Source: Capronia americana
Taxonomy: Eukaryota; Ascomycota; Eurotiomycetes; Chaetothyriales; Herpotrichiellaceae
NCBI GenBank assembly: GCA_016110215.1
Contig: JADWQD010000004.1
Coordinates: forward strand, 1,736,001-1,800,000
DNA: 64,000 bases
Reading direction: 5' to 3'
Shown piece after piece: positions 34,019 through 44,527 of the stretch (positions within the stretch are counted from its first letter, which is position 1; the number at the start of each line of letters is the position of its first letter). The position numbers and the translations under genes were made by a program. A model generated the notes under the pieces. It was not told where the DNA came from and searched no databases. It saw only the letters and a program-made list of their open reading frames with translations.

Positions 34019-35748
34019 TTGCCGTTCCAGCAACAGTAGCTCCAGCGCGCAGGCTGCCGAGTTTCACTAAGACTTTGCAACACTGTCACCGACAATCCAA
34101 AGACACAAGCCCGTATCTGCCTGTACATCGAGTCGGGAGCTTAGAATGCTCGACTGCTGACATGGAAGCACGAAAAGGAAGAGTTCAACCCAAGTTTGAC
34201 AATCATTGTCCTCTTCTCTTCCGTTTCGATCATCAGTGCATCTGTATCAGTGCCTCGTCGTGAACGATCCTTGGGCTTGCTGCATGTCCCGCTCAAAGCA
34301 TGACATATATTCTTGTGGAAGAATCGCCAGGCCTTGCGGAATTTAGCCTCTAATTGAAGCATTGTTCCTTGTCATTCGTCCGCACCCACCGACCAAGGAA
34401 AAGGGGCTCGACACCCATAACCTCCTGCCCCCCCTCTCTACCCTCCCTACCAACTTCAAGCAGCTCAAAAGCAAAAAGCAAAAAGCAAAAAACAATCAAC
34501 AGTCTGAGTTTGTCACGAACCCAGAACTGCTACCTCTATATCGATCGGGTCCTCCACCAGAATCTGCTACGGAACCCAATGGCACGGTGGAGCTCTTGAT
34601 TGGGGCCATTGAAGGATATATTGAATGTTTATTAGTTGAGTAGATGGTTGTAGAGAAGATGTGATGGGTGGCCGACTTAGCGACGCTCTAGAAATCGGCT
34701 ATACTTGCCTCTCCGTAAAATACTATTTCACAACACTTGCCGCCTGACATTGCATCTAAGATGTACTTCCAAAAGTCTCCCTAAAGGAATCGACCTGTCC
34801 TCGGTCGAAGCGCCCAAAAGAATTCCCCTATATAAGACCGGTAAGGTCTATTGACTCATGACAGCCCGTCTCAATGGTGAGAGCCGCGCATTGCGTATCC
34901 AAGTTCAACTCACGCCGCCAGTGGGGAAAAAAACAATCTACGAGCAAAAAAACTCTGCCCTCAAACCATCCAGATTAAATCTGCGATAGGTTGAAGGTGA
35001 GACGAAAACCTTTTTCCTCTTGCAAGGCGGTTTTTTCCCGTCGGTATTATTTGCTGTTGTTGTGATTTGAACTCGAGATCTATCCTACAGTCTACGAAAC
35101 AATCCATCCTCCAGAAGACCCATTAACTCTGAAACCAGGACCGAGTGGGAATGTGCTCACGGTAAGCCCTGGCCAAGAAGCGGATGCCTTTGTCCGGAAT
35201 TGTTGTGAGGAATTCGGTGACTTCAATATATATATTTATTCATATGCCTGGTCATGTGGGTGGTGGTGGTGGTGAATGTAGTGCTACAGTGATATTTGTG
35301 CTGGGTGGTCTGTCTGGCAGAGCTGCCCATCAAGAACACATTGTGCCGTCAAGGTTATCAGGAGGCCGTGCTTTAGCTTCTATGTACATACCCCGAATCG
35401 TTCCTCATTCTAGAAGAACTCTGATGAAGGCAAAGAGTAGAGGAAGAATGGAGTGGGCTTGGTTCTACATAGATGCGCTGTTGGCCCGTCCATGTAACTC
35501 AGTAGCATTCACCACGACAACACCACAAAAACTCGATATTGACTTCCCCGCGGCGGCTGTTTTCGATTTGACCGCTTCGCAGCTCGAGAACGGACATGAC
35601 ATGCCTGTCGACAAAATGACTGAATTGGATTGGATCTCTATAATCAACTCCAGCACAATCTCGACATCGATGAAACCGTCTCGCCAATTTAGGATAAACC
35701 CCCTGAAGACTTTTTTGTCATACTCGCCTTTCCTCCACCAACACCAAC
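34019..35748. other. Intergenic, about 1.7 kb
   Basis: Between the GH16-like and HET genes, both plus strand. Contains an A-rich AGCAAAA repeat near 34471-34495 and a small GGT run near 35260. The frame overlapping the HET start (35184-35906) is not family-like. Confidence 0.5.
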
Positions 35749-37110
35749 ATGTCGACGTTGATTTACTCACCACTGCACGCACCGGCTTCAACACGCCTTG
35801 TTCACCTCCACCCTGGATCCGATGCCGAGCCACTCATCTGCGACCTCATCGAAGCCGACCTCGACACACTCCCCACCTACGAAGCGGTCTCATACACATG
35901 GGGTGATAGTGGCAACCAACGGACCATCGTCATCAATGGCACCTCGATCTCGATTCGAGCTAATCTTTATTTATCCCTCGTCAGACTTCGCGACAAAACT
36001 ATGGAAAAAGTCTTGTGGATTGACGCGCTGAGTATCAGCCAGGCAGACCTGGACGAGAAGGCGAGGCAGGTCGCTATGATCGGTCGGATCTTCAAGCAGG
36101 CCCAACGCGTCAGAGTCTGGGTCGGAGAGCACGCTGACGGCAGTGAGCTGCTTTTCCGTGTTACTAATTCCGGTAGCGAGAAGAATGCGGCCGCGGGGCT
36201 CTCCAAGTGGAGGAGATGGGCTATTGTGTCCAAACGACTACAACACATGTTTTTTGGCGTGGTGCTGTTCGCGGGCCTAGTCATCGGAACGCTCGCTGGA
36301 GGCCTCATCTCCTGGAAGAAAGGCATCGATACCGGTGTCCCCGTCGGCGTGGCCATTGCTCTGTTTTACGCCATCACTTTTGCCGCCTTCCTCATGTTCT
36401 CGTTCCCGATCTCGAAACGAGAAGTGTCGTTCCGGACAATGCCCCACTGGCGCTGCTTTGTCGATAGACTGTACTTCCGGCGTTTGTGGGTCACTCAAGA
36501 AATCGCTCTGGCCCAATCACTCGTGGTGCATTGTGGCGACGATGCAAAGGAGTGGTCGGACCTGTTCAACAATTATCTCGAATGTGACGGGGAATCTTCA
36601 TTCGCGACGTCCAACGCCTTACTCACACCGAACCATTGGCGAAGGCCAACCGACGGAGAGGTCGTGTTTCTCAATGCTCTACGACAGACAGGGAGCCGTG
36701 CTTTGCGTACCGGACCAAAAACCATTGGAGAATTGGTCTTTGAGACTCGACATGCTGAGTGTGAAGACCAGCGCGACCGCATATACGCATTGTTGTCTCT
36801 GGAGAATCAGAACCAGGGGCAAAACCCGGCGGAAACGCCCATCATTCCAGACTACCGGATCAGTATCCCAGAATTGTTCGTAGAGGTATACCGAAAACGC
36901 GGTTTGTTCACTCCAGGCAGTTACAGAGAGGTCATGATGCTGATTGACGGATTGCGGGTGACGCCGCAGCAGGCACGGGGAATCTGGCAGTTGCTCAAGA
37001 GCACGAGCGAACGAGTGCTGTTTGCATTGTCGTATCTTGGATACTTATTTCGTTCTGCTACAGTGCCGGCGAATTATGAGTTTACCTATTCAGCTAGGTC
37101 TTTGCAATGA
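35749..37110 (+). CDS. HET-domain protein with two transmembrane helices
   Basis: Single exon, 453 aa. The heterokaryon-incompatibility domain begins YEAVSYTWGD (~44), then INGTSISIRANLYLSLVRLR, VLWIDALSISQADLDEKARQ and VAMIGRIFKQAQRVRVWVGE. The next HET block, WRCFVDRLYFRRLWVTQEIA (~234), is separated from the first by ~100 residues holding two hydrophobic helices (~167-188 and ~197-219). Most HET domains have a much shorter soluble linker here. The usual WIDALCINQ is WIDALSISQ: the Cys and Asn are replaced. A later block FETRHAECEDQRDRIYALL matches the standard HET end. HET proteins mediate self/non-self recognition and cell death in fungi. Start is the first ATG. Confidence 0.88.
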   Translation: MSTLIYSPLHAPASTRLVHLHPGSDAEPLICDLIEADLDTLPTYEAVSYTWGDSGNQRTIVINGTSISIRANLYLSLVRLRDKTMEKVLWIDALSISQADLDEKARQVAMIGRIFKQAQRVRVWVGEHADGSELLFRVTNSGSEKNAAAGLSKWRRWAIVSKRLQHMFFGVVLFAGLVIGTLAGGLISWKKGIDTGVPVGVAIALFYAITFAAFLMFSFPISKREVSFRTMPHWRCFVDRLYFRRLWVTQEIALAQSLVVHCGDDAKEWSDLFNNYLECDGESSFATSNALLTPNHWRRPTDGEVVFLNALRQTGSRALRTGPKTIGELVFETRHAECEDQRDRIYALLSLENQNQGQNPAETPIIPDYRISIPELFVEVYRKRGLFTPGSYREVMMLIDGLRVTPQQARGIWQLLKSTSERVLFALSYLGYLFRSATVPANYEFTYSARSLQ

Positions 37111-37534
37111 CTTATGAGCTCTTCAGATAAGTATCCGATTCTTCCGTAGCCATCCTCAAAGTCCAACGTACGCAACCGTGTGTCGACATCAAATCCGGCG
37201 TACGATCTCTCCGACTCGTCTTCTTCATCCACATCATCGCCGTTCTCGAGCTCGCAGTCCTTGTAGTCTTCGTTCTCGGATTGCTCGACATCGTCTGCTT
37301 CGTGTCCCTTCCTTTCTTCCAGCTCTGACAGATCCTGGTCAAAGTCGTAGCCATTCACTTCTCTGTGTTCTTTGAAGCTGATCACCTGGGCTCGCCGGTA
37401 CCATGACGGAGGGGAGCGGCGACTGTTTGCTCTCCCACCGGTGTCTGTGTGCTCTGGAGTGGCTGGTGAACGCCGTGGATGGTCATCAAATCTATCGATT
37501 GTCCTTGTTCGCTGATTTCATTTATGCCAGTATG
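37086..37534 (-). other. Acidic, methionine-free open frame beyond the ABC gene
   Basis: About 148 codons are open on the minus strand, from a CAG-preceded point near 37534 to the stop at 37086, with no ATG. Composition is biased but protein-like: basic RRSPPSWYRRAQVISFKEHR, then strongly acidic ENGDDVDEEDESERSYAGFD, ending EELISHCKDLAE. It lies between the ABC transporter stop (37559) and the HET stop (37110), overlapping the latter by 25 bp. It could be a terminal exon of an alternative transcript or a decayed gene. No family recognised. Confidence 0.35.
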
Positions 37535-37558
37535 ATTCGATATTCAACTGGTGGCGGC

Positions 37559-40500
37559 TCAAGACTCATACAGTCCCTTGAATGCGCTTCCTTGCTTTTG
37601 CAACAACTCCGACGGTAAACCAACCTCGACGATCTCTCCCTTCCCAAGCACAACAACTCTATCGAAATCGACAATGGTGTTCAACCGATGCGCCACTGCA
37701 ATCACCGTACAGTCTGTAAACTCCTCTCTGATTATTCGTTGCATCAGCTCGTCGGTCTTGACGTCCACGCTCGCAGATACCTCGTCTAACACCACGACTT
37801 TTGATTTCCGAACCAGAGCCCGGGCCAGACAGAAGAGCTGGCGTTGACCGTGGGAGAGGAATTCGGGTGTCATTATCGCGTCGAGCCCACCTTTCTCCTG
37901 GATGACCGACCATATTTGGCACTGTGCGAGGGCGGAGATCAATAGTTCGTCTCGGTCGTGCGAGTCACCGGGAGTTCGGAGCCCCGTATCGGTGGCTATC
38001 CACGGATCCATGTTGAATCGGACAGACTCGGTTGTTATCCACCAGGGCTCTTGTGGAATGACATTGAGTCTGCCACGAAGCGTCTCGCGCGGGACGCGGG
38101 AGATATCGACGCCGTCGATCTGGATCTGGCCGCTGCGGAATTCTAGTAGATGGAGGAGGCTGCCGAGCACCGAGCTCTTCCCAGCTCCGGAGCGGCCGCA
38201 GATGCCCACTTTCTCACCGTGGTGGATGTCCAAGTCGACATCCTTCAACACCATCACCGAATCTGCAGAGTAGCTGGCTTCAAATCGTGTGAAGTCTACT
38301 CGTCCTTTTTCCGGCCATTGGGGGCTAACGGCGTCGACCTCCCACCCTTTGTGCTCTGATACTGTACTCTTCGCGAATTCTCTCAGTCGACTGATTGCTC
38401 CAATGCTAGTTTCCAACATAGTCCATTGCCTGACTAGGTTGGTCAAACTGCTACTGAGGTTCACAGTGCTCAAAAGACCTAGCCCGACCAACCCAGGCTC
38501 GATTGACTGGCGCTTTGCAACGATGATCACCATTAGTATCGTGATGAGCACCGTCACCAAGAGATCCAGGACGATGCCAAGCCATCTCTGAATACACCAG
38601 AGGAGATAGAACGGTCGCTGACTCCGGTCCAGCAACTCGAGGTTTCGCTGTGCAAACTTCTCTGTCCATCCAAAGGCGCGGACACTGGCCAAGCCAGCAG
38701 CTGTCTCGCCAAACAGTGTGTACAGAGGAGCCTTCTCCTCCAGGTCCAGAATACGCAGTTGGCGACTCGTCCGCAGGTAATACTTTTGAATTCCGTACAA
38801 GGCTGCAAGTACCACAGGGATAGTGGCAGCGAAGTATCCCGTTCCCGAGGCTGCCATGAGTGCAAGGCCAAAGCCACAATTGATAAAGGATAAGATGAAA
38901 TCGGCGTAGGAGAAGGGCAATTCGGAGTCAACCAGAGCCATATCTTGACTGAAGCGGTTTGTAATACTTCCGATGTCAGTACGCGTGAAGAATGACAGTG
39001 GCGCGTTGACTACCGCTTCGAGGAGATTGAGGTGCAGATTGCTAGAACTCTTAGGTACCATCTCCATGAAAATTTGGTATGCCAGGAGCCCAATAGCTGC
39101 CGCTGACATGACACAGGCTGCCCCAAAGATGATGATGAATGTCGTTGCCTGATCAGACGAGTGGCCGAAGAATTTGACCAATACACCAGGAGCTTGAGCG
39201 GTGATAACCCAGAAAACAGCCCATAGGATCGATAACGCGCTTGAGACATAGCCGCAAGACTGGAGCCAGTGCTTGTAGGTGGTCCATTCACCTGTCCGTC
39301 GCATTGAACCCTCGTTGGCGCCACTGTCTTCTCGAATCGGGTCAGCGACCCGGAAGCTTTTGTAGCCATTTGCAGCTTCGGCCTCGCGACCTGCTTCCTC
39401 TTCCATCACTCGGTCCGGCTCCTCTTTGAATCGTACATCGAGACTATGGACGTAGCCCTGTTGATTAACCAAATCCGCGTAGCTTCCCTGTTCAGTTACT
39501 CGACCGCTTAAATCCAAACTGACGATGACATCGGCGTATGGAAGCCGATGCACGGCATGGGTCACCAGGATTACCGTTGTATTCAGCCTTTTCAGTGGCC
39601 CGGATCGTCCAAATAACCTCCTGAATATCAGTTCCTCCGTATCATTATCGAGACCTGAAAACACATCGTCAAGGATGAGAATTTCTGCCTTCGAGTAAAC
39701 AGCTCTGGCGAGAGCCAACCTTTGCTTTTGGCCACCACTCAGAGAAATTCCTTTAGAACCGATCAAGGTCCTATCGCCTTTGGGGAACAAGGTAATGTCT
39801 TCTGCCATCCCACAGCAGTTGACAACTTCTTCGTACCATGGGTCGTTGTCATACGGAATGTCTCTTGAGCCGGGCCCACGGATAGCGTCGCGAATGGTGC
39901 CATTCTGTATCCAGGGTTCCTGATCGGCAAATGCAATAGATTGACTCCGAAGGTAGACGAAGCCATGAGATAGGGGTGTTTCGCTGAGTATGCCTTTGAG
40001 CAGCGTAGATTTGCCGCAGCCAACCGGGCCAATGATCATAGTTATCCAGCCGACACGGAGGGTTAAATCAATGTCATGCACAGCTGGCCCACTCTCCTCC
40101 TTCCAGCCGAAGGAGCAGTTTTTCAGTGTCAACGCCTCCTCTTGTAGACCCCTGCCAGAGCCAAGCTGTGTCATTGAGATCGACTCCCCTCGGGGAGACA
40201 TGAAACCCCAGTCCTGCTCCGATTCGTAGACAGGACACAACGAAAGTCGATTATCATGTCGCGGGCTGGACAACAGGTATTGTTGGATTCGCTCAAAGCA
40301 TGACAATGAACTCGCCAACTGCGGACAGCTCCATAGCAAAGTACTGAAAGGATCCTCGACCAACCTGAATATAGTCAGAATGCTGAACGAGGCGGCCAAA
40401 TCGAGGGCGTTTCCCGAGTTGCGTGATCTGATGTAGTAAAGTAGGAAAGTAGCAAATGGCGCGAAAACAATATGTGCGTTTTGAGCGACTATTTGGAAGT

Positions 40501-42021
40501 TGTTGACGATCCGATACTTCTTGCACTCATCGATCTCTTTCTCTCGAAGGCCTTGAGTACGGTCCTGGACGATTGAGGACATACCAAGTAGTTTGACGTT
40601 CCTCATAGAATGTAATAAGGCAGAGGTAAACGAGACGCGGGTCTGAATTGCAGTGAACCATCGCTTTTGGAATCCAGCAATGACGCTGATAACCCAAGCC
40701 GTTGCCAATATCGAGATGATATACACCACAGCCGGGGCAAGGACTGCTCCTCCACCAAGGTTCCGGTACAAGAGGAACATGGCAAGTCCTAATTCGGCCA
40801 TACCGCCCCAAGTGTCGTGCAAAAGTACGAGGGGGTCAACAATTCTTTGCACGTCGGCGGACATTAAGGTCAATGACGCCGAGGGGTCGGCACTAACGAT
40901 GCTAAGCTCCAGAGTCTTGTGGAAGAGAAGGGAAACCAGCCCTGCACGGACCTGGGTAACACAACGGTTGAGAAGGTGCCGATATGCTGCACTCATGATG
41001 GCGGTTGTGAGGTAAACCAAGAAGAAAGACGCGGCAAGGCCCCAGCCAGTTGAAGCTGTTTGGGTTTGGCGGTTGCCGATATACTGGATCGTGTCCTGGA
41101 CCAAGAATGGCTGAGCGTACCTGGCAGCTATAAGGAGCACACGCGGACACGCTGAGGTGAGAAGCTGCCATCTCAGGACATACGCGCAGGTAAGAAGGAG
41201 ACTGAAGCGATGGGGGTCCTTGATGGTGGCCCAAGCTCTTCTAAATCGGTGCTCAACGTTGGCGGAGGCAAGGTCTTCGTCCAGATTGTAGAGATCTTCA
41301 ACTTTTAAGGTCTTGCCAAACCCAACCCTCAAAAGGGGATTGAGCCACCAGAAGACTGATTTGTTGTAGATGCCGCTGGTTGCCTCGGGAGGCAGGTCAC
41401 GATATGGTTCCAGGAGAATCCGGCGCTTTTCGACAGCTTCAGTCAGCAGGACTCCAAACTTGATGGTCAAGCTGAGCGACAAAAGGTTTGCAATGCTTTT
41501 GGCGGCGTAACCTCGCAGCAGGTAGAAAGTCCGAAGTCGGGTGGCATCGAAGGGAAGTGAGATGATCAAGTAGAGTCCGATGACAGTGGAAGGTGTCACG
41601 GAGCGAGAGTGCTCGAAACAGGAGAGAACAAAGAGCACGGAAGCGGCTGCGAAATCCAGAGCGGCCGCAGCAACCGAAGCCTTGGTCGCGACATCCGGGT
41701 TCGTCGCTCGAGCGAGAAGCACTGCCAGTTGTATGGTCACAAATGCGGAAAGAAGCACCTGTAGATTGTCAGCGACGGCTTCCATATATGTCCTCGGTCA
41801 GGTCTTACCAGCTTGGTCGACCTGCTGAGGGAAGTCGTGACTTTGTTCGGCTTGCTGGTAAGCCACACCGCTCTCACACTGGCTGTGACGAGAAAAAGCG
41901 TGGCAGGAACAATGGTCAGGATGGTGTCCTCGAAGAGCAAGGTGAAGTCGAACTTCCTGAACGGACCATCATAACCAGGACCGAACAGGGAATCTGAGGT
42001 GTTGGATACGAGGTAAGCCAT
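37559..42021 (-). CDS. ABC-C (MRP-type) multidrug/conjugate exporter
   Basis: Two exons: 42021..41809 and 41758..37559 (50-nt intron, GTAAGA...CTGACAATCTACAG), giving 1470 aa. Order: TMD0-like N-terminal helices, TMD1, NBD1, TMD2, NBD2. NBD1: Walker A GPVGCGKST (~648), signature LSGGQKQR (~744), Walker B ILILDD (~766). NBD2: Walker A GRSGAGKSS (~1259), signature LSHGQRQ (~1373, variant of LSGGQ), Walker B VVVLDE. NBD1 has Asp instead of the catalytic Glu after Walker B, as in other ABC-C proteins, so only the NBD2 site should hydrolyse ATP efficiently. Fungal ABC-C pumps export glutathione conjugates, toxins or metabolites at the vacuole or plasma membrane. Substrate unknown. Head-to-head with LEU2. 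Confidence 0.93.
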
Positions 42022-42602
42022 TCTGCTTCAGGTGCTAACCTCCAGACGGGAAGATGTTCAATCTGGCATTGATGCCTCACTCAAGCATTGATATAGCCAT
42101 GTGTGTCATGACAGGAAAGATGCTGCCTAAGAAAGGGTCTCCATGCAGTGTGGATCATGTCGATTTTCAGAAAGGTTGCAGCGAAGCAATTGCGTGCCTG
42201 CGCGTTGCTGCACAACCGCGGGGTTTGTATGTCGCCATCTCGCCTCTTGACTCTTGTGGTTTGGCTGTTGCCTTGCCCTCTTGCATTAGAGGTGGAGACC
42301 TGTTTTCCCACCGTAGTGAAAAGAAGAAGCGAGACGCGAGAGAAATGAAGCTTGCTGGCTCTCACTTCATCTTGTGCCTGAAGGAAGCAATCGGTGAATT
42401 CGGCTCAATTGATCCGCCGTACTGCCGCTGCTGGCCTGCCCCGCCGACATCGGCCCCCATCGTCATTTTCACTGGCACATACTGAGATTGCTCTGATCGT
42501 TCACTCCAGGCTTCACCACAACGTCTGTGCCTAAGACCTTCTATTCAAACGTCTGTAAGAAGCAAGCGAAGGGTCTGCCGCCGAGTCTGAATTAGGGCCA
42601 AG
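42022..42602. promoter_or_regulatory. Divergent promoter region, ABC-C / LEU2
   Basis: A 581-bp spacer between opposite start codons. Candidate Leu3-type sites (CCGG-N4-CCGG) were looked for by eye and not found. Confidence 0.45.
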
Positions 42603-44068
42603 ATGCCCACGTACAACATCGTGGTATTTGGGGGAGATTATGCAGGTCCGGAGGTGCGTCACATCGGGGCAGATTCTGACTTGGTACTGTTCGAGGCGGT
42701 GTTGCTAATGTATCACAGGTGACAATCGAGGCTGTCAAGGTTCGTGAGCCCTCGCCTTTAGTTCGCCGTCCCAGTGATCTTGGTCGTCAACAGCGGTATT
42801 GGGGCCATCCGGATGGACGAACCGGTCTGGACCTTACGAGGGTCACTCTTTGCTATGAGGATTGGGAAAAACCACCTCTTGCGGGCGAATTGCTGACGTG
42901 AAGACTGGCGTGGCAGGTTCTCAAAGTGGTAGAGAAGTGCTCGAACGATGTCAAGTTCAACTTCCAAGAACATCTACTCGGCGGGGTGAGTCTATCAAGC
43001 CACTTTCTTTATACTAGCCTCGCTCACAAGGCTCCTACGCTTCCTTTCTTCTATCAAGGCCCATTCTGCCTAGCTAATGCTCTCTCTTGCCAGTGCTCCA
43101 TTGACGCCCACGGGACCCCTTTAACAGATGAGGCCCTGGCCGCCGCGAAATCCGCCCATGCCGTCCTTCTTGGTGCAATAGGCGGGCCAAAATACGGCGT
43201 GGGCAAAGTCCGCCCCGAGCAAGGCATCCTCAAACTCCGAAAAGAAATGGGCACATTCGGCAACTTACGACCTTGTTTCTTCGCTTCTCCTACACTTGCG
43301 GCGCGGTCTCCTCTGAAGGAAGAAGTCTGCCAGGGCACGGATTTCATGATTGTCAGAGAACTGACGGGAGGCATCTACTTTGGTGACAGGATCGAGGGGA
43401 ATCCGGACGATGGAGAGAACGAGTGGGCGGAGGATCGGGAGCCGTATTCGAGGAAGGAGATCGAAAGGATCACCAGGCTAGCCGCGTATCTAGCCTTGGC
43501 CAAGAGTCCGCCGAGCAAAGTATGGAGTCTGGACAAGGCGAACGTGCTCGCGACCAGCCGGCTGTGGAGGAGGGTCTTCGCGGAGACGATGCAGAAGGAA
43601 TTCCCTCAGCTGGAGTTCGAACATCAACTGATCGACTCGGCCGCGATGATCATGGTGAAGAACCCTCGGGCCCTGAACGGCGTGATCGTCACGTCGAACC
43701 TGTTCGGCGATATCATTTCCGACGAGGCATCCGTCATCCCCGGCAGTCTTGGGCTATTACCCAGTGCAAGTCTGAGCGGCGTGCCCGATGGCAAAGGCCT
43801 GTGCAATGGCATCTACGAACCCATCCATGGGTCAGCGCCGGATATCGCGGGCAAGGGCATCGTCAACCCCGTCGCCGCAATTCTCAGTGTGGCCATGATG
43901 CTGCTATACAGCTTGAACATGGCGAAGGAGAGCGTTCTGGTCGAGCAGGCTGTGAGGATTGTCATTGAAAGGGGCATCGTGACCAAGGATATCGGAGGGA
44001 GCAATTCGACGGTTGAGGTCGGCGACGCGGTGGCGAAGGAGTTAGAATCCCTTTTCAAAGCCCAGTGA
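42603..44068 (+). CDS. LEU2: 3-isopropylmalate dehydrogenase (LEU2A type)
   Basis: Third step of leucine biosynthesis: NAD-dependent oxidative decarboxylation of 3-isopropylmalate. Four exons: 42603..42653, 42719..42739 (only 7 codons), 42917..42985 and 43094..44068; all joins are in phase 0, total 371 aa. N-terminus FGGDYAGPEVTIEAVKVLK is the form seen in filamentous-fungal Leu2A. Then AVLLGAIGGPKYGVGKVRPE, LRKEMGTFGNLRPCF (substrate Arg), MIVRELTGGIYFGDR (catalytic Tyr region), WSLDKANVLATSRLWR (catalytic Lys), LIDSAAMIMVKNP, VTSNLFGDIISDEASVIPGS (metal-binding Asp) and EPIHGSAPDIAGKGIVNP (NAD binding). All key motifs are intact. A second LEU2 paralogue elsewhere is likely in such fungi. 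Confidence 0.93.
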
Positions 44069-44527
44069 GGCCTTTGTCGGGGGCTCGGGTGTGATGATTT
44101 CGAGCACCGGTGAAAGGGTCTGCTAACTCTTCTTCCTCGATGTGTTCCTGCAACATCAACAGCCTCGGGGGCGGCTCATGAGACAATAAAAATGAAAAGT
44201 TTGGAGTTTTTTCCAAGACAGAAAAGCAAACGTGCGCGCTCCAAAGGAGACAGGTTCGTTTATAGCTACACTTTCCCACACACATGAAAAAGAATATCTT
44301 AAACGCGGCTTCGTCTTTTGTCCCATTGCCAAATACTCCACAGAAGGAAGAATGGGTATCTAGTAAGCTAAACATAGCAGTCTCCGAGCCCCAACAAATA
44401 AAGCATAGTCATGAGTCCTGTCGTCGTCACACTGTATGGAAAGTCAAAGCGCAGAGTCATAAGACGTCGTGCCAAAGCATGGGCCGCCATGCAGAGCCCG
44501 TGGCGCCATAGTCAAGTTCCAGTTCCA
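44069..44527. other. Intergenic, convergent gene ends
   Basis: Between the LEU2 and RBR gene stops. Nothing specific seen. Confidence 0.5.

Noticed and set aside
35184..35906. 240-codon plus-strand frame overlapping the HET start
   Set aside because: No ATG-supported conserved content, and it overlaps the well-supported HET frame.
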